In this document: positions 42,515 through 50,210 of the stretch, piece by piece | How positions within the stretch are numbered: position 1 is the first letter of the stretch | Layout of the letters: every line of letters starts with the position of its first letter | DNA from: VBDM01 sp963699535 | GTDB lineage: Bacteria > Pseudomonadota > Gammaproteobacteria > Burkholderiales > SG8-39 | Assembly (NCBI GenBank): GCA_963699535.1 | Contig: CAVOUJ010000014.1 | Location: 62,001 to 126,000, forward strand | Reading direction: 5' to 3' | Length of the DNA stretch: 64,000 bases | Notes under the pieces: generated by a model | Databases searched by the model: none | What the model saw: the letters and a program-made list of their open reading frames with translations, nothing else | What the model was told of the DNA's origin: nothing | Made by a program: the position numbers and the translations under genes

Positions 42515-43453
42515 GTGGATGGGGCGGTGGTTTTCGTCATGGCGTTGACCGGCAGCGCGGGCGCGCAGCAGAAAACCCTGGTCGTGCTCGGCACGGCGAC
42601 CCCGGGCGGTGGTTTTCCTGTGTACGGCGCGGCGTACTCCTCGACGATCAACGAGATGGATCCGACGCTCTTGGTCGAGCCAAAGAACACCAAGGGCAGC
42701 ACCGAGAACATCCCGCTGATCGAATCCGGAGGGATCCATATCGGCCAGGCGACGGGCGAAGTCACCTACGAGGCGCTCGCCGGGATCGGCCGGTCGAAGG
42801 CGGACCTGCGCATCGTCAACGCGATGTATTCCAACTCCGGAATGTTCGTCGTGCGCGCGGATAGTTCGTACCGTGCGCTCGCCGACCTGAAAGGGAAGCC
42901 CATAGCGTGGGGTGCCAAGGGCTCCGGCTTCGTCGTCCTCGCGCGCTACGTGTTCGACGGCCTCGGCATGGACATCGAGCGCGACTTCCAGCCGATCTTC
43001 CTGGACAAGGCCGGCGACGGGCCGGCGATGGTGCTCGACGGGCGGGCGGCGGCGCTCTGGGGCGGCGGGGTCGGCTGGCCGGGGTTCGTCGCTGTAACGA
43101 AGGGCCCCGCGGGCGCGCGTTTCATCGCGCCGAGCGCGGACGAAATCAAGCGCATCGTCGCCAAGCACGGATTCATCAAGCCGATCACCCTGCCCGCGGG
43201 AAGCTACCCGGGGCAGGACTCGGCCGTGGCGACGCTCGGCTCGTGGGCGTTCGTGCTCGCCGCGCCGTCGCTACCCGAGGACGTCGCCTACCGGATCGCC
43301 CGCGCTCTGCACAAGGGCGAAGGCGCGCTCGGTGCGAAGCTCGCTCAGGCAAAGGAATCCACGCTCGCGAACACGCTCGCCGCGGCACCGCGGCAGGATC
43401 TGATACATCCCGGGGTGCTGAAATACATGCGCGAAGCGGGCATACTGCGATAG
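42515..43453 (+). CDS. TAXI-family TRAP transporter solute receptor
   Basis: About 312 residues of the TAXI family of TRAP receptors: VVLGTATPGGGFPVYGAAYS at the mature start, EPKNTKGSTENIPLIESG, KGKPIAWGAKGSGFVVLARYV and SWAFVLAAPSLPEDVAYRI. The start is doubtful. GTG 42515 gives a short signal peptide ending SAGAQQ. A better ribosome site (GGAGG at 42497) serves an ATG at 42507 in another frame, so a one-base error near the start is possible. No TRAP membrane genes are present. Confidence 0.82.
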   Translation: MDGAVVFVMALTGSAGAQQKTLVVLGTATPGGGFPVYGAAYSSTINEMDPTLLVEPKNTKGSTENIPLIESGGIHIGQATGEVTYEALAGIGRSKADLRIVNAMYSNSGMFVVRADSSYRALADLKGKPIAWGAKGSGFVVLARYVFDGLGMDIERDFQPIFLDKAGDGPAMVLDGRAAALWGGGVGWPGFVAVTKGPAGARFIAPSADEIKRIVAKHGFIKPITLPAGSYPGQDSAVATLGSWAFVLAAPSLPEDVAYRIARALHKGEGALGAKLAQAKESTLANTLAAAPRQDLIHPGVLKYMREAGILR

Positions 43454-43463
43454 AGGGAGGAAC

Positions 43464-43961
43464 GTGAGCCAAGTCGAGCTCGCAAGACGGAAGGCCGAGT
43501 CGGTCGTCAAGCCGATGCTGCTCTCGCACGGCACGCTGATGTGCAAGGACCTCGCCCAGTCCCGGCGCTTCTACGAGGAGTTCCTCGGCCTCGAGGTGGT
43601 GCGCCATGCGCGGCCCGCGATGATGCTGCGTCTCAAGAGCGGCATGTACGTGGTCGCGGTGTGCATCGGCGAGCGCGTTCCCAACCAGCACGTGCTCACA
43701 CACTGGGGCCTGAACGTGGCGACCCGGGAGGAAGTGGACAGAGCGCACGCCGAGGCACACCGGCTGAAGGAGAAATACGGCATCCAGAAAATCAACAAGG
43801 TGCTCGACCGCCACGGCGCGTACGGCTTCTACTTCCAGGACCTCGACAACAACTGGTGGGAGATCCAGTACGAGCCGCGCGCCATCGACGATTTCTTCAG
43901 CCGAGGCGATCTCTTTCAAATGGATTTGCACGCCGAAGAGACCGAGGAATCGCACGACTGA
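43464..43961 (+). CDS. VOC-family protein, extradiol-dioxygenase/glyoxalase type
   Basis: A 165-residue vicinal oxygen chelate protein. Two modules hold candidate metal ligands: His in LLSHGTLMCKDLAQSRRFYE, His in LTHWGLNV, and Glu in NNWWEIQYEP. GTG 43464 follows GAGGGAGG. It opens the plus-strand aromatic-type cluster (VOC, Bug, DoxX, molybdenum hydroxylase, cupins). It could be a ring-cleaving dioxygenase or a lyase/isomerase. Confidence 0.85.
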   Translation: MSQVELARRKAESVVKPMLLSHGTLMCKDLAQSRRFYEEFLGLEVVRHARPAMMLRLKSGMYVVAVCIGERVPNQHVLTHWGLNVATREEVDRAHAEAHRLKEKYGIQKINKVLDRHGAYGFYFQDLDNNWWEIQYEPRAIDDFFSRGDLFQMDLHAEETEESHD

Positions 43962-43987
43962 CAGGCTGTACGAACAGGGAGAAAAAC

Positions 43988-44965
43988 ATGAACGGACGCA
44001 CGCTGTTCCTCTCGCTCCTCGCCGGCGCTGCGCTCGCCGCGGCGTCGCCCGCTTTTCCACAGGCGTTTCCGACGAAACCGGTGCGCATCATTTCCCCGTA
44101 TCCGAACGGTCTGACGCCCGATATCGCCGTGCGCGGCCTCGCCGACCGCCTTTCGAGAACCTGGAACCAGCCGGTGATCGTCGAGCCGCGCCCGGGTGCG
44201 AACGGCTTCATCGCGATCGGCGCGGCGAAGAAGGCCGCCCCCGACGGCCACGAGCTGCTGCTCGCCGGGCAGGCGCACCTTTCGATCAACCCCAACATCT
44301 TTCCCAAGGCGCCGTACGACGCGGAGCAGGATTTCGTGCCGGTGTCGCAGATCTACCGCACGCCGTTTTTCATCGCGGTCGCCGCCGGCGGCCCCTACAA
44401 GAGCGTCTCGGACCTGATCGCCGCGGCGAAAGCGAGCCAGAGGAAACTCTCCTACAGCTCGCCCTACGTCGGCAGCCCGCCGCATCTGGGCGCCGCCCTG
44501 TTCGCGCACCTGATAGGGGCCGAGATGGTGCATGTACCCTTCAAAGACGGGGCGCAGATCTACATCTCGGTCGCGAACGGCGACGTGGACTGGGCGCTCG
44601 GCTCGGTCGGATCGATCCTTCCGCTCTTGAAGGCGGGAAAGCTCAAGCTCATCGCCTTCGCGCAGAAAGCGCGGCTTCCCGACTATCCCGATGTTCCGAC
44701 CGTCGCGGAGGCGGGCGGGCCGGCGGGCTACGAGGTGGACACCTGGGTGTCGCTGGTCGCGCCTCGCGGCACTCCGGCAGAGCTCGCGCAACGCATCAGC
44801 TCGGACATCCGGGCGGCGCTCGGCGACGCCACGGTCCAAGAGCGGTTCAAGGGCATCGGCGTCGATCCGGTGCCGAGCAGCCCGGCGCAGCTCGCCGAGC
44901 TGATTCGCAACGATACTAAAGTGTATGGAGAGATCGTGAGGCGCGCGGGAGTAAAGGCGGAGTGA
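43988..44965 (+). CDS. Bug-family tripartite tricarboxylate transporter receptor
   Basis: A 325-residue periplasmic receptor of the TctC/Bug family: signal peptide to about AFPQ (residue 25), FPTKPVRIISPYPNG, PGANGFIAIGAAKKAAPDG, HVPFKDGAQIYISVANGDVDW. It lies between the VOC and DoxX genes on the same strand and is probably the uptake receptor for the substrate of this cluster. GGGAGAA lies just before ATG 43988. Confidence 0.92.
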   Translation: MNGRTLFLSLLAGAALAAASPAFPQAFPTKPVRIISPYPNGLTPDIAVRGLADRLSRTWNQPVIVEPRPGANGFIAIGAAKKAAPDGHELLLAGQAHLSINPNIFPKAPYDAEQDFVPVSQIYRTPFFIAVAAGGPYKSVSDLIAAAKASQRKLSYSSPYVGSPPHLGAALFAHLIGAEMVHVPFKDGAQIYISVANGDVDWALGSVGSILPLLKAGKLKLIAFAQKARLPDYPDVPTVAEAGGPAGYEVDTWVSLVAPRGTPAELAQRISSDIRAALGDATVQERFKGIGVDPVPSSPAQLAELIRNDTKVYGEIVRRAGVKAE

Positions 44966-44983
44966 GCGCGGCAGATCAGTGAC

Positions 44984-45352
44984 GTGTACCAGGACCACAC
45001 GCCGCTCCACGTCGCGGGCCAGTTGCTCATCGCTTTCCTTTTTCTCGGAACCGGGATCGTGAACGTGACGACCAAATTCCGCCAGCATCTGGACCGGATG
45101 ACGGCGATCGGCGTGCCGTTCGCCAAGCCGCTGTTGATCGCCGGCTTCGCCATGCAGTTTGCGGGCGGCCTTCTCGTCGCGCTCGACTGGCACCGCTCTC
45201 TCGGCGCCGCCATCCTGATCGTTTTTACGGTGCTTGCGACCGCGATCTTCCACCAGTACTGGCGCGTCGAGGATCCCCTGCGCCGCCACTTGCACGTGTC
45301 GTTCATCTTTTCCAACTGCGGCATCGTCGGCGGGCTGCTGCTGTTGATGTAG
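44984..45352 (+). CDS. DoxX-family membrane protein
   Basis: A 122-residue protein with four helices of the DoxX type (LLIAFLFLGTGIVNVTTKF, LLIAGFAMQFAGGLLVAL, IFHQYWRVEDP loop). GTG 44984 starts 18 bases after the Bug gene. DoxX-like proteins often accompany redox enzymes; the exact role is unknown. Confidence 0.85.
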   Translation: MYQDHTPLHVAGQLLIAFLFLGTGIVNVTTKFRQHLDRMTAIGVPFAKPLLIAGFAMQFAGGLLVALDWHRSLGAAILIVFTVLATAIFHQYWRVEDPLRRHLHVSFIFSNCGIVGGLLLLM

Positions 45353-45513
45353 GGCGGCCATGACCCGCGGCAGGCCGCACTGGCTCTCGGGCCGTCAGAG
45401 CGGTTCGCGGCGCCTCGCAGGAATCCCTTCTTTCCTTGATCTGCGTCAAATGACGCCGGCGGCGGTGCTGGAGGCTAGCGGGAGCCATTCCGCTGACTTT
45501 TCGGGACCCCGAC

Positions 45514-48500
45514 ATGAGCCCCGGCACCCTCAAGTTTTCGGCGCTGCTCTTTGGCATGCTGAAGATGCTCCAGTACAAGGGGCGCAGGCATCCGGCCTTC
45601 GCCAAGCGCCTTGCCGAGAAGAACTTCACCGCGCAGATCCGAACCTTCGACGGCGACGTCGGCCGCTGGTTCAGTTTCCGCGACGGAAGGATCGACTCGA
45701 AGAGCGGCCTGCACCCGGACCCCCAGATCACCATTTCCATCGCCTCGGCGGAGCTCGGTGCACGGCTGTTCGTCCCCTGGGTGGACCAGCTCGAGCGCGT
45801 CGAGGCGATGAAGAATTTCGACTTCAAGGCCGAAGGCCCGGACGCGCTGGTGGTGTGGTTTACCCAGACCCTGATGATGATGCAGCAGGCGGGCTGGGAG
45901 TGGGGCACCAGGATGCCCGATGGCACCACGCGCTACGTCACCCACACCAACGGCGGGCCGCTGTTTACCTACGTGAGGGACGGCAAGGTGGTGCGCCTGA
46001 CGCCCCTCGAATTCGGCGAGGGCGACGCGCTGCCCTGGACCATCCGTGCGCGCGGCAAGAGCTTCACGCCGCCGCGCAGGACCTCCGCCGCGCCGCACAC
46101 GCTGTGCTCGAAGGCGACGCTGTATTCGAAGGACCGGCTGCTGTATCCGATGAAGCGCGTGGATTTCAATCCGAAGGGCGAGCGCAACCCGCAGAATCGC
46201 GGCGTTTCCGGCTACGTGCGCATCAGCTGGGACGAGGCGCTCGATCTCGTCGCCAGCGAGATCCAGCGCGTCAAGACCGAGCACGGTCAGGGCGCGATCA
46301 TGGCCAACCACGGCTCGCACCACACCTGGGGCAACGTCGGCTACTACATCAGCGCTGCGTTCAGGTTCTTCAACACCATCGGCTATACGCGAGTAGTGCA
46401 CAACCCGGACAGCTGGGAAGGCTGGTACTGGGGGGCGATGCATCACTACGGCTACAGCATGCGCCTGGGACAGACCGAGACCTACAGCCTAGTCGAAGAC
46501 CTGATGAAGGAGGCCGAGATGGTGGTGTTCTGGTCGGCCGACCCGGAATGCACCAGCGGCTCCTACAGCGCCTTCGAGGGCACGCCGCGGCGCCAGTGGC
46601 TAAAGGAGCTGGGCATCGAGATCGTGCACATCGATCCGTATTACAACCACACCGCGGCGCTGCACGGAGGCAAATGGTTCGCGCCGCGCCCGGGCACCGA
46701 CGCGGCGATGGCGATGGCGATCGCGCACGTGTGGATCAGCGAAGGGACCTACGACAAGAAGTTCGTCGCCGAGCGCTCGGTCGGGTTCGAGGTGTGGCGA
46801 GATTACATCCTCGGAAAAGAGGATGGAATTCCGAAGACGTGCGAGTGGCAGGAGCCCGAGACCGGAATTCCCGCCAAGGACGTGAGGGCGCTGGCGCGCC
46901 GCTGGGCGAAGAAGAAGACCTATCTCGGCGCGGGGGGCTGGGGCAACGGCCACGGCGGCGCCTGCCGCTCGGCCACCGGCATCCAGTGGGCGCGCTCGCT
47001 TGCGTGCCTGCTCGCGATGCAGGGCATGGGCAAGCCCGGCGTCAATTACGGCCACCTGCAATGGGGCACCCCGATCGACCTGCATTTCTATTTTCCCGGC
47101 TACGCCGACGGTGGGCTGTCGGGCGACGTGGAGAACACCGGCGCCGCGATCAGCCTGTATCAGAGGATGCCGCAGCTACCGAGCTTCAATCCCTCGACGC
47201 AGAAAGTGCCGCGGCTGCGCATTCCGGAAGCGATCCTCGAGGGCAAGGCCGAAGGCTACCCGTGGAACGGCAAGACCATCGAAGGCCAGTTCCAGAAATT
47301 TTCGTACCCCGCCCCGGGCCACTCGCCGGTGCGTCTCTTTTACAAGTACGGCGGCGCCTCGATCGGCACCATGACCGAGACCAACCGCTACGTGAACGCC
47401 TACCGTACGCCGAACCTGGAGTTCGTGGTGAACCAGTCGATCTGGTTCGAGGGCGAGGCGAAGTTCGCCGACGTGATCCTGCCCGCGTGCACCCAGTTCG
47501 AGCGCTGGGACATCAGCGAGTTTGGCGGCACCGGCGGCTACGCGCTGCATGCGCAGACGCAGATGAACCACCGCGTGATCCTGCTGCAGCACAAGTGCAT
47601 CGAGCCGCTGGGCGAATCCAAGCCCGACTACCAGATCTTCGTCGAGCTCGCGAGCCGGCTTGGCCTCGGCGCGTATTTCTCCGAGGGCGTGACGGAACTG
47701 GACTGGGTGAAGCGGCTGTTCGATGCCTCGGATCTGCCGAAACACATTTCTTGGAAGGAGTTCATGAAGAAGGGCTACTTCGTGGTGCCGGCGCTGCCTG
47801 AAGGGCGGCGCGATCCACCGTCGCTGCGCTGGTTCTACGAAGGGCGCAAGAAGGATGTCCCCGAGCCGCATCCGCTGCCCGGCGACTACGGCCGGCAGTA
47901 CCTCGAGGGACTGCAGACGCAGTCGGGCAAGTTCGAGTTCGAGTGCTCGAGTCTCAAGCGCTTCGACCCGGACGACCCCGAGCGCCCGCCAATCGTGAAA
48001 TACCTGCCCTCGTGGGAGGGATTGCAGACCAAAGGGCTGGTCGAGCGCTATCCGCTGCAGATGATCTCGCCGCACCCGCGCTTCACCTATCACACGCTGT
48101 CCGACGGCAAGCAGAGCCCGGTCAACGACATTCCCGAGCACCGTGTCCTCAAGGACGGCAACTACTGGTGGGTGATGCGCATGAACGCCGAGGACGCGCG
48201 CGAGCGCGGCATCCGGCATCACGACCTCGTCAAGGCGTTCAATGACCGCGGCGCGGTGGTGTGCGCGGCGCACCTCACCGAGCGCCTGCCGCGGGGCACC
48301 GTGCATTCGTACGAGTCCTCCGCCGTGTACGAGCCGATGGGCGAGCCGGGCGTTTCGCTCGATCGCGGCGGCTGCGTCAATCAGTTGACGCCCAAGCGTT
48401 CGATCGCGGCCAAGGTGACGGGCACCGCGGCGAATTCGTGCCTGGTGCAGGTCGTGCCGTGGGACGGCAAGCCGCATCGGGTCGGCGCGGCTGGCGAAGC

Positions 48501-48555
48501 GGCATCCACCAAAGCGGCGGCGCCCGCGGCGCGCGAGCCGGCGCTGGCGAAGTAG
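45514..48555 (+). CDS. Transhydroxylase/resorcinol hydroxylase-like molybdopterin subunit with N-terminal SCP2-like domain
   Basis: A 1013-residue bis-MGD molybdenum enzyme of the DMSO reductase superfamily. No N-terminal Cys-rich Fe-S motif is present, as in the large subunit of pyrogallol-phloroglucinol transhydroxylase. From my memory of that structure, its active site uses His144, Asp174, Ser175 (Mo ligand), Trp176 and Tyr404. Here H269 and D299-S300-W301 keep the same 31-residue spacing, and Y530 falls one residue from the expected place. Residues 1 to about 125 are extra and resemble an SCP2 sterol-carrier domain (QITISIASAELGARL, FDFKAEGPDALVVWF). The family oxidises or transfers hydroxyls on di- and trihydroxybenzenes. 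The Fe-S subunit follows 11 bases downstream. Confidence 0.83.
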   Translation: MSPGTLKFSALLFGMLKMLQYKGRRHPAFAKRLAEKNFTAQIRTFDGDVGRWFSFRDGRIDSKSGLHPDPQITISIASAELGARLFVPWVDQLERVEAMKNFDFKAEGPDALVVWFTQTLMMMQQAGWEWGTRMPDGTTRYVTHTNGGPLFTYVRDGKVVRLTPLEFGEGDALPWTIRARGKSFTPPRRTSAAPHTLCSKATLYSKDRLLYPMKRVDFNPKGERNPQNRGVSGYVRISWDEALDLVASEIQRVKTEHGQGAIMANHGSHHTWGNVGYYISAAFRFFNTIGYTRVVHNPDSWEGWYWGAMHHYGYSMRLGQTETYSLVEDLMKEAEMVVFWSADPECTSGSYSAFEGTPRRQWLKELGIEIVHIDPYYNHTAALHGGKWFAPRPGTDAAMAMAIAHVWISEGTYDKKFVAERSVGFEVWRDYILGKEDGIPKTCEWQEPETGIPAKDVRALARRWAKKKTYLGAGGWGNGHGGACRSATGIQWARSLACLLAMQGMGKPGVNYGHLQWGTPIDLHFYFPGYADGGLSGDVENTGAAISLYQRMPQLPSFNPSTQKVPRLRIPEAILEGKAEGYPWNGKTIEGQFQKFSYPAPGHSPVRLFYKYGGASIGTMTETNRYVNAYRTPNLEFVVNQSIWFEGEAKFADVILPACTQFERWDISEFGGTGGYALHAQTQMNHRVILLQHKCIEPLGESKPDYQIFVELASRLGLGAYFSEGVTELDWVKRLFDASDLPKHISWKEFMKKGYFVVPALPEGRRDPPSLRWFYEGRKKDVPEPHPLPGDYGRQYLEGLQTQSGKFEFECSSLKRFDPDDPERPPIVKYLPSWEGLQTKGLVERYPLQMISPHPRFTYHTLSDGKQSPVNDIPEHRVLKDGNYWWVMRMNAEDARERGIRHHDLVKAFNDRGAVVCAAHLTERLPRGTVHSYESSAVYEPMGEPGVSLDRGGCVNQLTPKRSIAAKVTGTAANSCLVQVVPWDGKPHRVGAAGEAASTKAAAPAAREPALAK

Positions 48556-48566
48556 GGAGAGCGGCC

Positions 48567-49414
48567 ATGAAGAAATGGAACCTCGTGATCGACGTGCCGA
48601 AGTGCTTCGGCTGCAACGCCTGCGCGCTCGCCTGCCACGACGAGTACTACGACAATGATTTTCCAGGCGTCGCGGCATCGATGCCGCGCCTGGGGCACCG
48701 CTGGATCGACATCCGCCAGCGCGAGATCGGAAGGTTTCCCGTGGTCGAGGTCTCCTATCTTCCGGTCACCTGCAATCACTGCGACAACGCGCCCTGCATC
48801 AAGGCGGCAACAGGACGGCGCCATCCGCAAGCGCGAGGACGGCATCGTCATCATCGACCCGGTAAAGGCGAAGGGGCAGAAGCAGCTGGTGGCCGCCTGC
48901 CCCTACGGCGCGATCTGGTGGAACGAGGAGAAGCAGTCTTCCGCAGACCTGGCCGTTCGACGCGCAGCTGCTCGACACCGGCTGGACGCAGACGCGCGGC
49001 GCGCAGGTGTGCCCGACGCGGGCGATGACGGCGGTCTGCGTCGAGGACGAGGAAATGCAGCGCATGGTGCGCGAGGAAAAACTCCAGGTGCTGCGCCCCG
49101 AGCTGGGAACAAAGCCCCGCGTGTACTACAAGAACCTCGACCGCTGGACCAAGGTGTTCGTCGCCGGAAGCGTGGCTGGCAAGATCCACGGAGTGCCGGA
49201 GTGCGTCGAGGGCGCAAAGGTGACGCTCGAGAAGGATGGGCGGCGCCTCGCGGAGGCAGTCACCGATCCCTACGGGGATTTCCGCTTCACGGGGCTGGAC
49301 GAGGGAAGCGGGGCGTACCGCCTCGGCATCTCCGACGCGCGCTTCGCGCCGAAGTCGCTCGAGGTCAGGCTGGGCGGCACCGTGGTGCTTAAGGACATCG
49401 TTCTCGAATCCTAA
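48567..49414 (+). CDS. Transhydroxylase-like Fe-S subunit with C-terminal beta-barrel (two frameshifts)
   Basis: Electron-transfer partner of the preceding enzyme, about 281 residues when two one-base gains are read through (near 48812 and about 48935). Ferredoxin motifs are CFGCNACALAC, CNHCDNAPC and AACPYGAIWW, followed by VCPTRAM. After residue about 195 a transthyretin/Cna-B-like domain begins (SVAGKIHGVPECVEGAKVTL, DPYGDFRFTG). A ferredoxin plus such a barrel is the layout of the transhydroxylase beta subunit, of nearly equal length. ATG 48567 has GGGAGA upstream. Confidence 0.83.
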
Positions 49415-49427
49415 CGAGGAGGAGGCA

Positions 49428-49841
49428 ATGGCCTACATTTTTCATGAAGACGAATTGCCGGCGCTCGTGTCGACCGTGCCGGGGCGCGAGCGCGTGTTCT
49501 TCGTCAGCAAGGAGCTGACGAAGACCGACGCCATGCTGGCGGGCATCATGCACTACAAGAAGGGCGCCGCATCGCCGCTTCACCAGCACGCGAACTGCGA
49601 GCACTTCTATTTCATCATGGACGGCAAAGCCACGGTCGAGACCGCCGACGGCGTGCGCGAGGTCGGTCCGGGCGACCTGATCTTCTTCCCTGCCGACAAC
49701 CGCCACCGCCTGCGCGCGGTCGAGCCGCTGTTCTACTTCGAGTACCAGGCGCCCAACCAGTTCAAGACCACCATCCTCGAAGGCACCCAGGACGACCTCC
49801 TTTGGGAGCACCGGGACGGCAAGGTCTGGGTGCAGAGCTGA
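49428..49841 (+). CDS. Cupin-domain protein with full metal site
   Basis: A 137-residue single cupin. Motif 1 (SPLHQHANCEHFYFIMDG) gives H-x-H, Glu/His ligands, and motif 2 (GPGDLIFFPADNRHRL) a fourth His. GAGGAGGAGG lies right before ATG 49428. It could be a small dioxygenase or isomerase acting on the product of the molybdenum enzyme. It ends 14 bases before a second cupin gene. Confidence 0.88.
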   Translation: MAYIFHEDELPALVSTVPGRERVFFVSKELTKTDAMLAGIMHYKKGAASPLHQHANCEHFYFIMDGKATVETADGVREVGPGDLIFFPADNRHRLRAVEPLFYFEYQAPNQFKTTILEGTQDDLLWEHRDGKVWVQS

Positions 49842-49855
49842 AAAGGGAACGAGCC

Positions 49856-50203
49856 ATGACTACCACATTCATCAGGACGGGCGACTGCGCGAAGCGAAGA
49901 ATGCCGGGCGCGGGCGAGGTGGCGGAGATTATGAACGAGAGGCTCTGCGGCGCGAAGAACGGCCTGGGCATGCTGCGCTGGCTCGGTGCGGGCGAAAAGC
50001 TCGACGCGCAATCGAAGCCGAACGAGCATCAGCTCGTCTACCTCATGGACGGCAGCGCGGTGATCGCGCTCAACGGCAAGGATTATCCGGTCGGCAAGGG
50101 CGCGGGCATATATTTGGGGCCGAACGAAAAGGCGTCAGTGCGCCACGCTGGCGACGGGACGCTGAAGCTGTTTCACCTCGTGGTGCCGAAGCTCGCGGGC
50201 TGA
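49856..50203 (+). CDS. Cupin-domain protein with incomplete metal site
   Basis: A 115-residue cupin. The fold is clear (GEKLDAQSKPNEHQLVYLMD, VIALNGKDYPVGKGAGIYLG), but the H-x-H pair of motif 1 is not present; only NEHQ offers ligands. It may bind a ligand without metal or act with the preceding cupin. ATG 49856 follows AAAAGGGAACGAG. Confidence 0.82.
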   Translation: MTTTFIRTGDCAKRRMPGAGEVAEIMNERLCGAKNGLGMLRWLGAGEKLDAQSKPNEHQLVYLMDGSAVIALNGKDYPVGKGAGIYLGPNEKASVRHAGDGTLKLFHLVVPKLAG

Positions 50204-50210
50204 GAGCGCC

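Noticed and set aside
45360..47801. Plus-strand frame of 813 codons over the transhydroxylase gene
   Set aside because: Arg- and Ala-rich shadow frame; all family motifs lie in the 45514-48555 frame.
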